NCBI GenBank assembly: GCA_021797825.1
Contig: JAJZZA010000007.1
Location: 1-64,000 of the forward strand
Length of the DNA stretch: 64,000 nt
Direction of reading: 5' to 3'
DNA from: Bacillota bacterium
GTDB lineage: Bacteria > Bacillota > Sulfobacillia > Sulfobacillales > Sulfobacillaceae
The translations under genes were made by a program, and so were the position numbers. This document shows positions 62,583-64,000 of this stretch, in pieces (within the stretch, counting starts at the first letter, position 1; each line of letters opens with the position of its first letter). The notes below the pieces were generated by a model. It saw nothing but the letters and a program-made list of their open reading frames with translations. It had not been told where the DNA came from and ran no database searches.

Positions 62583-63518
62583 ATAGATAACCGACTGCTG
62601 ACCAAAATATGCCGGTGGTATTATGAAGACAATCAAACCCAAGAGCAAATCTCCCAGCGGATCGGCTCGTCGCGGTCAACGGTTTCCCGGCTCCTGACCC
62701 AAGCCAAACGCCAAGGCATTGTGCGGGTCACCATTCACCCGGAACCGGAGGACAATTTCGACGTCGGCCTGGAAGGGGTGCTGGAGCACCACTTTCACCT
62801 CGACGAAGCGGTGGTCATCGATACCGGCGACACCCCGGCACCAGATTCCCTGGGTCTGGTGGCCAGCCAGGTCGCGCTCAGAAGCTTGAGCAACGATATG
62901 GGGATCGGCATCTCGTGGGGGCGGTCGGTGGCCGCCATGGTGGAGCAAACCGCGCCCACCACCGAGTTTGCCGGGTTGACGGTGGTATCCCTGAGCGGCG
63001 GGGTGGGCCCGGTGCGCCAGGACATTATCAGCAATACGCTGGTGCTGCGGCTGGCCGCCAAGCTCCACGCGCAACCCTACACCTTGGACGCTCCCGCCAT
63101 CGTGCAGACGCGCGCCGCCCATCAGGCGCTGCTGCACGATCCGGCCATCGCGCCGGTCATCGCCCTCGGCACCCAGGTCAACGTGGCCCTGGTGGGAATC
63201 GGCGCGGTCGGCGAGTTTTCCACCCTCTCCACCATGAAGTATCTCGACCAACGTCTGTTGGACGAGCTGATGGGGCTGGGCGCCGTCGGCGATATTTGCT
63301 CGCGTTTTTACAATCTGGAGGGACAAACCGTGGTCAGCGAGATAGACCGCCGCACCATCGGCCTCGACCTGCCGGGTTTAAAACGCGTTCCCCGGGTCAT
63401 TGGACTCGGCTGGGGCAGCGAGAAAATCCGCGCCATTGCCGGCGCGCTCAAATCGGGCATATTAAATGTCTTGGTCACCGACCAGTCCACGGCCAAAGGT
63501 CTGTTGGACTATCTTTAA
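62583..63518 (+). CDS. SorC/DeoR-type sugar-binding transcriptional regulator (ATA start)
   Basis: A 311-residue SorC-family regulator. The N-terminal helix-turn-helix reads NRLLTKICRWYYEDNQTQEQ and ISQRIGSSRSTVSRLL, followed by the sugar-binding domain (SNDMGIGISWGRSVAAMVEQ; VSLSGGVGPVRQD; GAVGEFST). The helix-turn-helix lies upstream of the first in-frame GTG (62721), so that GTG cannot be the true start. The frame has no ATG/GTG/TTG there. The codon six bases after GAGGAGGAG is ATA (62583), exactly where relatives have Met (M-E/D-N-R-L-L). CTG 62595 is an alternative. It likely controls both divergent operons in response to a phosphorylated alditol. Confidence 0.85.
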   Translation: MDNRLLTKICRWYYEDNQTQEQISQRIGSSRSTVSRLLTQAKRQGIVRVTIHPEPEDNFDVGLEGVLEHHFHLDEAVVIDTGDTPAPDSLGLVASQVALRSLSNDMGIGISWGRSVAAMVEQTAPTTEFAGLTVVSLSGGVGPVRQDIISNTLVLRLAAKLHAQPYTLDAPAIVQTRAAHQALLHDPAIAPVIALGTQVNVALVGIGAVGEFSTLSTMKYLDQRLLDELMGLGAVGDICSRFYNLEGQTVVSEIDRRTIGLDLPGLKRVPRVIGLGWGSEKIRAIAGALKSGILNVLVTDQSTAKGLLDYL

Positions 63519-63537
63519 TCATCAGGGAGGCTCATCC

Positions 63538-63816
63538 ATGCCAGAGTGCCTTGTCACCATCCGCAATCCCACCGGACTGCATGCCCGACCCGCATCGACG
63601 CTGGTGCAGTTGGCCAAATCGTTCCAGTCGGAGATTACCCTCTCGCACGGGGACAAGGCGGCCAACGCCAAGTCGATCCTGGCGGTGCTGTCGTTAGGAG
63701 CCACCCAAGGCACCTGTATCCGCATCGCAACGCAAGGCCCGGACGCCGAACCCGCGCTGCGTGCGGTCGAATCCGCCATTAACGAAGGCCTCGGCGAAGG
63801 GCCAAAAGGAGAATAA
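63538..63816 (+). CDS. PTS phosphocarrier protein HPr
   Basis: A 92-residue HPr. His15 in NPTGLHARPAS accepts phosphate from enzyme I. Ser46 in ANAKSILAVLSLGA is the Firmicute regulatory site phosphorylated by HPr kinase, which with CcpA links sugar uptake to catabolite repression. GGGAGG precedes ATG 63538. It lies between sorC and the enzyme I gene, so the locus may carry its own general PTS proteins. Confidence 0.93.
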   Translation: MPECLVTIRNPTGLHARPASTLVQLAKSFQSEITLSHGDKAANAKSILAVLSLGATQGTCIRIATQGPDAEPALRAVESAINEGLGEGPKGE

Positions 63817-63819
63817 GCG

Positions 63820-64000
63820 GTGTTGCTAAAGGGGTTAGGAATTTCCGCCGGGCAAGCCAACGGCCCGGGTCGACGATTTGTCCCGCGGAACCAGCGGCGC
63901 GAACAGGCGCCCGCGGACCTGAACATGACCCCCGCCGAACTCATCACGCAGGTTCGCCAGGAATTGGAGGACCTTAAGCGCCAGGCCACTTCCGACATTA
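63820..64000 (+). CDS. PTS enzyme I, N-terminal fragment (runs off window)
   Basis: GTG 63820, preceded by AAAAGGAG, opens a frame reading LLKGLGISAGQANGPGRRFV, the typical N-terminus of phosphoenolpyruvate-protein phosphotransferase, followed by a charged helical region (MTPAELITQVRQELEDLKRQ). The frame is open to the window edge after 60 codons. Enzyme I starts the PTS phosphate relay to HPr. Only context and the first residues support it. Confidence 0.82.
   Translation, partial: MLLKGLGISAGQANGPGRRFVPRNQRREQAPADLNMTPAELITQVRQELEDLKRQATSDI

Noticed and set aside
1-64000. CRISPR arrays, tRNA and rRNA genes, phage attachment sites
   Set aside because: Reading both strands I saw no regularly spaced repeats, no cloverleaf-like sequence and no rRNA signature; a dedicated scan was not possible.

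Overview
The window reads as chromosomal DNA of a GC-rich, spore-forming Firmicute. A GerA/GerC/GerB germinant-receptor operon (44.8-48.5 kb) shows an endospore former. Strong GGAGG-type ribosome sites, frequent GTG/TTG starts, sigma-A-like promoters and many catabolic modules for sugars, alditols and short-chain acids fit Sulfobacillus or a close relative. That assignment is inferred from gene content; no rRNA or tRNA gene was seen.

Layout. 0-7 kb: a decayed PAS-GGDEF gene, an aldo/keto reductase, a RelE-like toxin with an AbrB/MazE-like antitoxin, an EAL protein and an ABC-2 exporter pair. 7.9-19.6 kb: a GH15 glucoamylase divergent from a LacI regulator, GH35 beta-galactosidase and a complete family-5 (Dpp/Opp-like) ABC importer, with two matching LacI-type operators. 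19.6-22.8 kb: a gene-poor stretch with membrane-protein debris, a tryptophan-rich orphan protein and the relic of an IscB element including an omegaRNA-like leader. 22.85-32.0 kb: a ten-gene sugar operon with a sigma-A promoter: ATPase, Tat-exported lipoprotein binding protein, two permeases, SDR, MBL-fold hydrolase, a small TatA, LacI, a FabG/PhaB-like SDR and a thiolase. 32.6-34.8 kb: a LysR regulator and gene-free DNA with a likely TnpB/omegaRNA remnant.

34.7-44.3 kb is a short-chain-acid module: SatP-type acetate permease and acyl-CoA synthetase (minus strand), prpC-prpD-prpB (plus strand), and a LacI regulator with an acyl-CoA transferase (minus strand). Together they would import and activate acetate or propionate and run the methylcitrate cycle to pyruvate and succinate. 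44.8-48.5 kb holds the germination receptor, followed by a LysR pseudogene divergent from a methyltransferase. 50.6-54.9 kb holds a DUF4012 membrane protein, a GT4 glycosyltransferase and UppP, suggesting cell-envelope work.

55-64 kb is a divergent PTS locus. Minus strand: gutM, srlA, srlE, srlB, a COG4091/SAF-domain oxidoreductase, E1alpha, E1beta and E2 of a 2-oxoacid or acetoin dehydrogenase complex, and a zinc-ribbon protein. Plus strand: a SorC regulator (apparently starting at ATA), HPr and the first part of enzyme I. No sorbitol-6-phosphate dehydrogenase is present, so the pathway fed by this transporter looks unusual.
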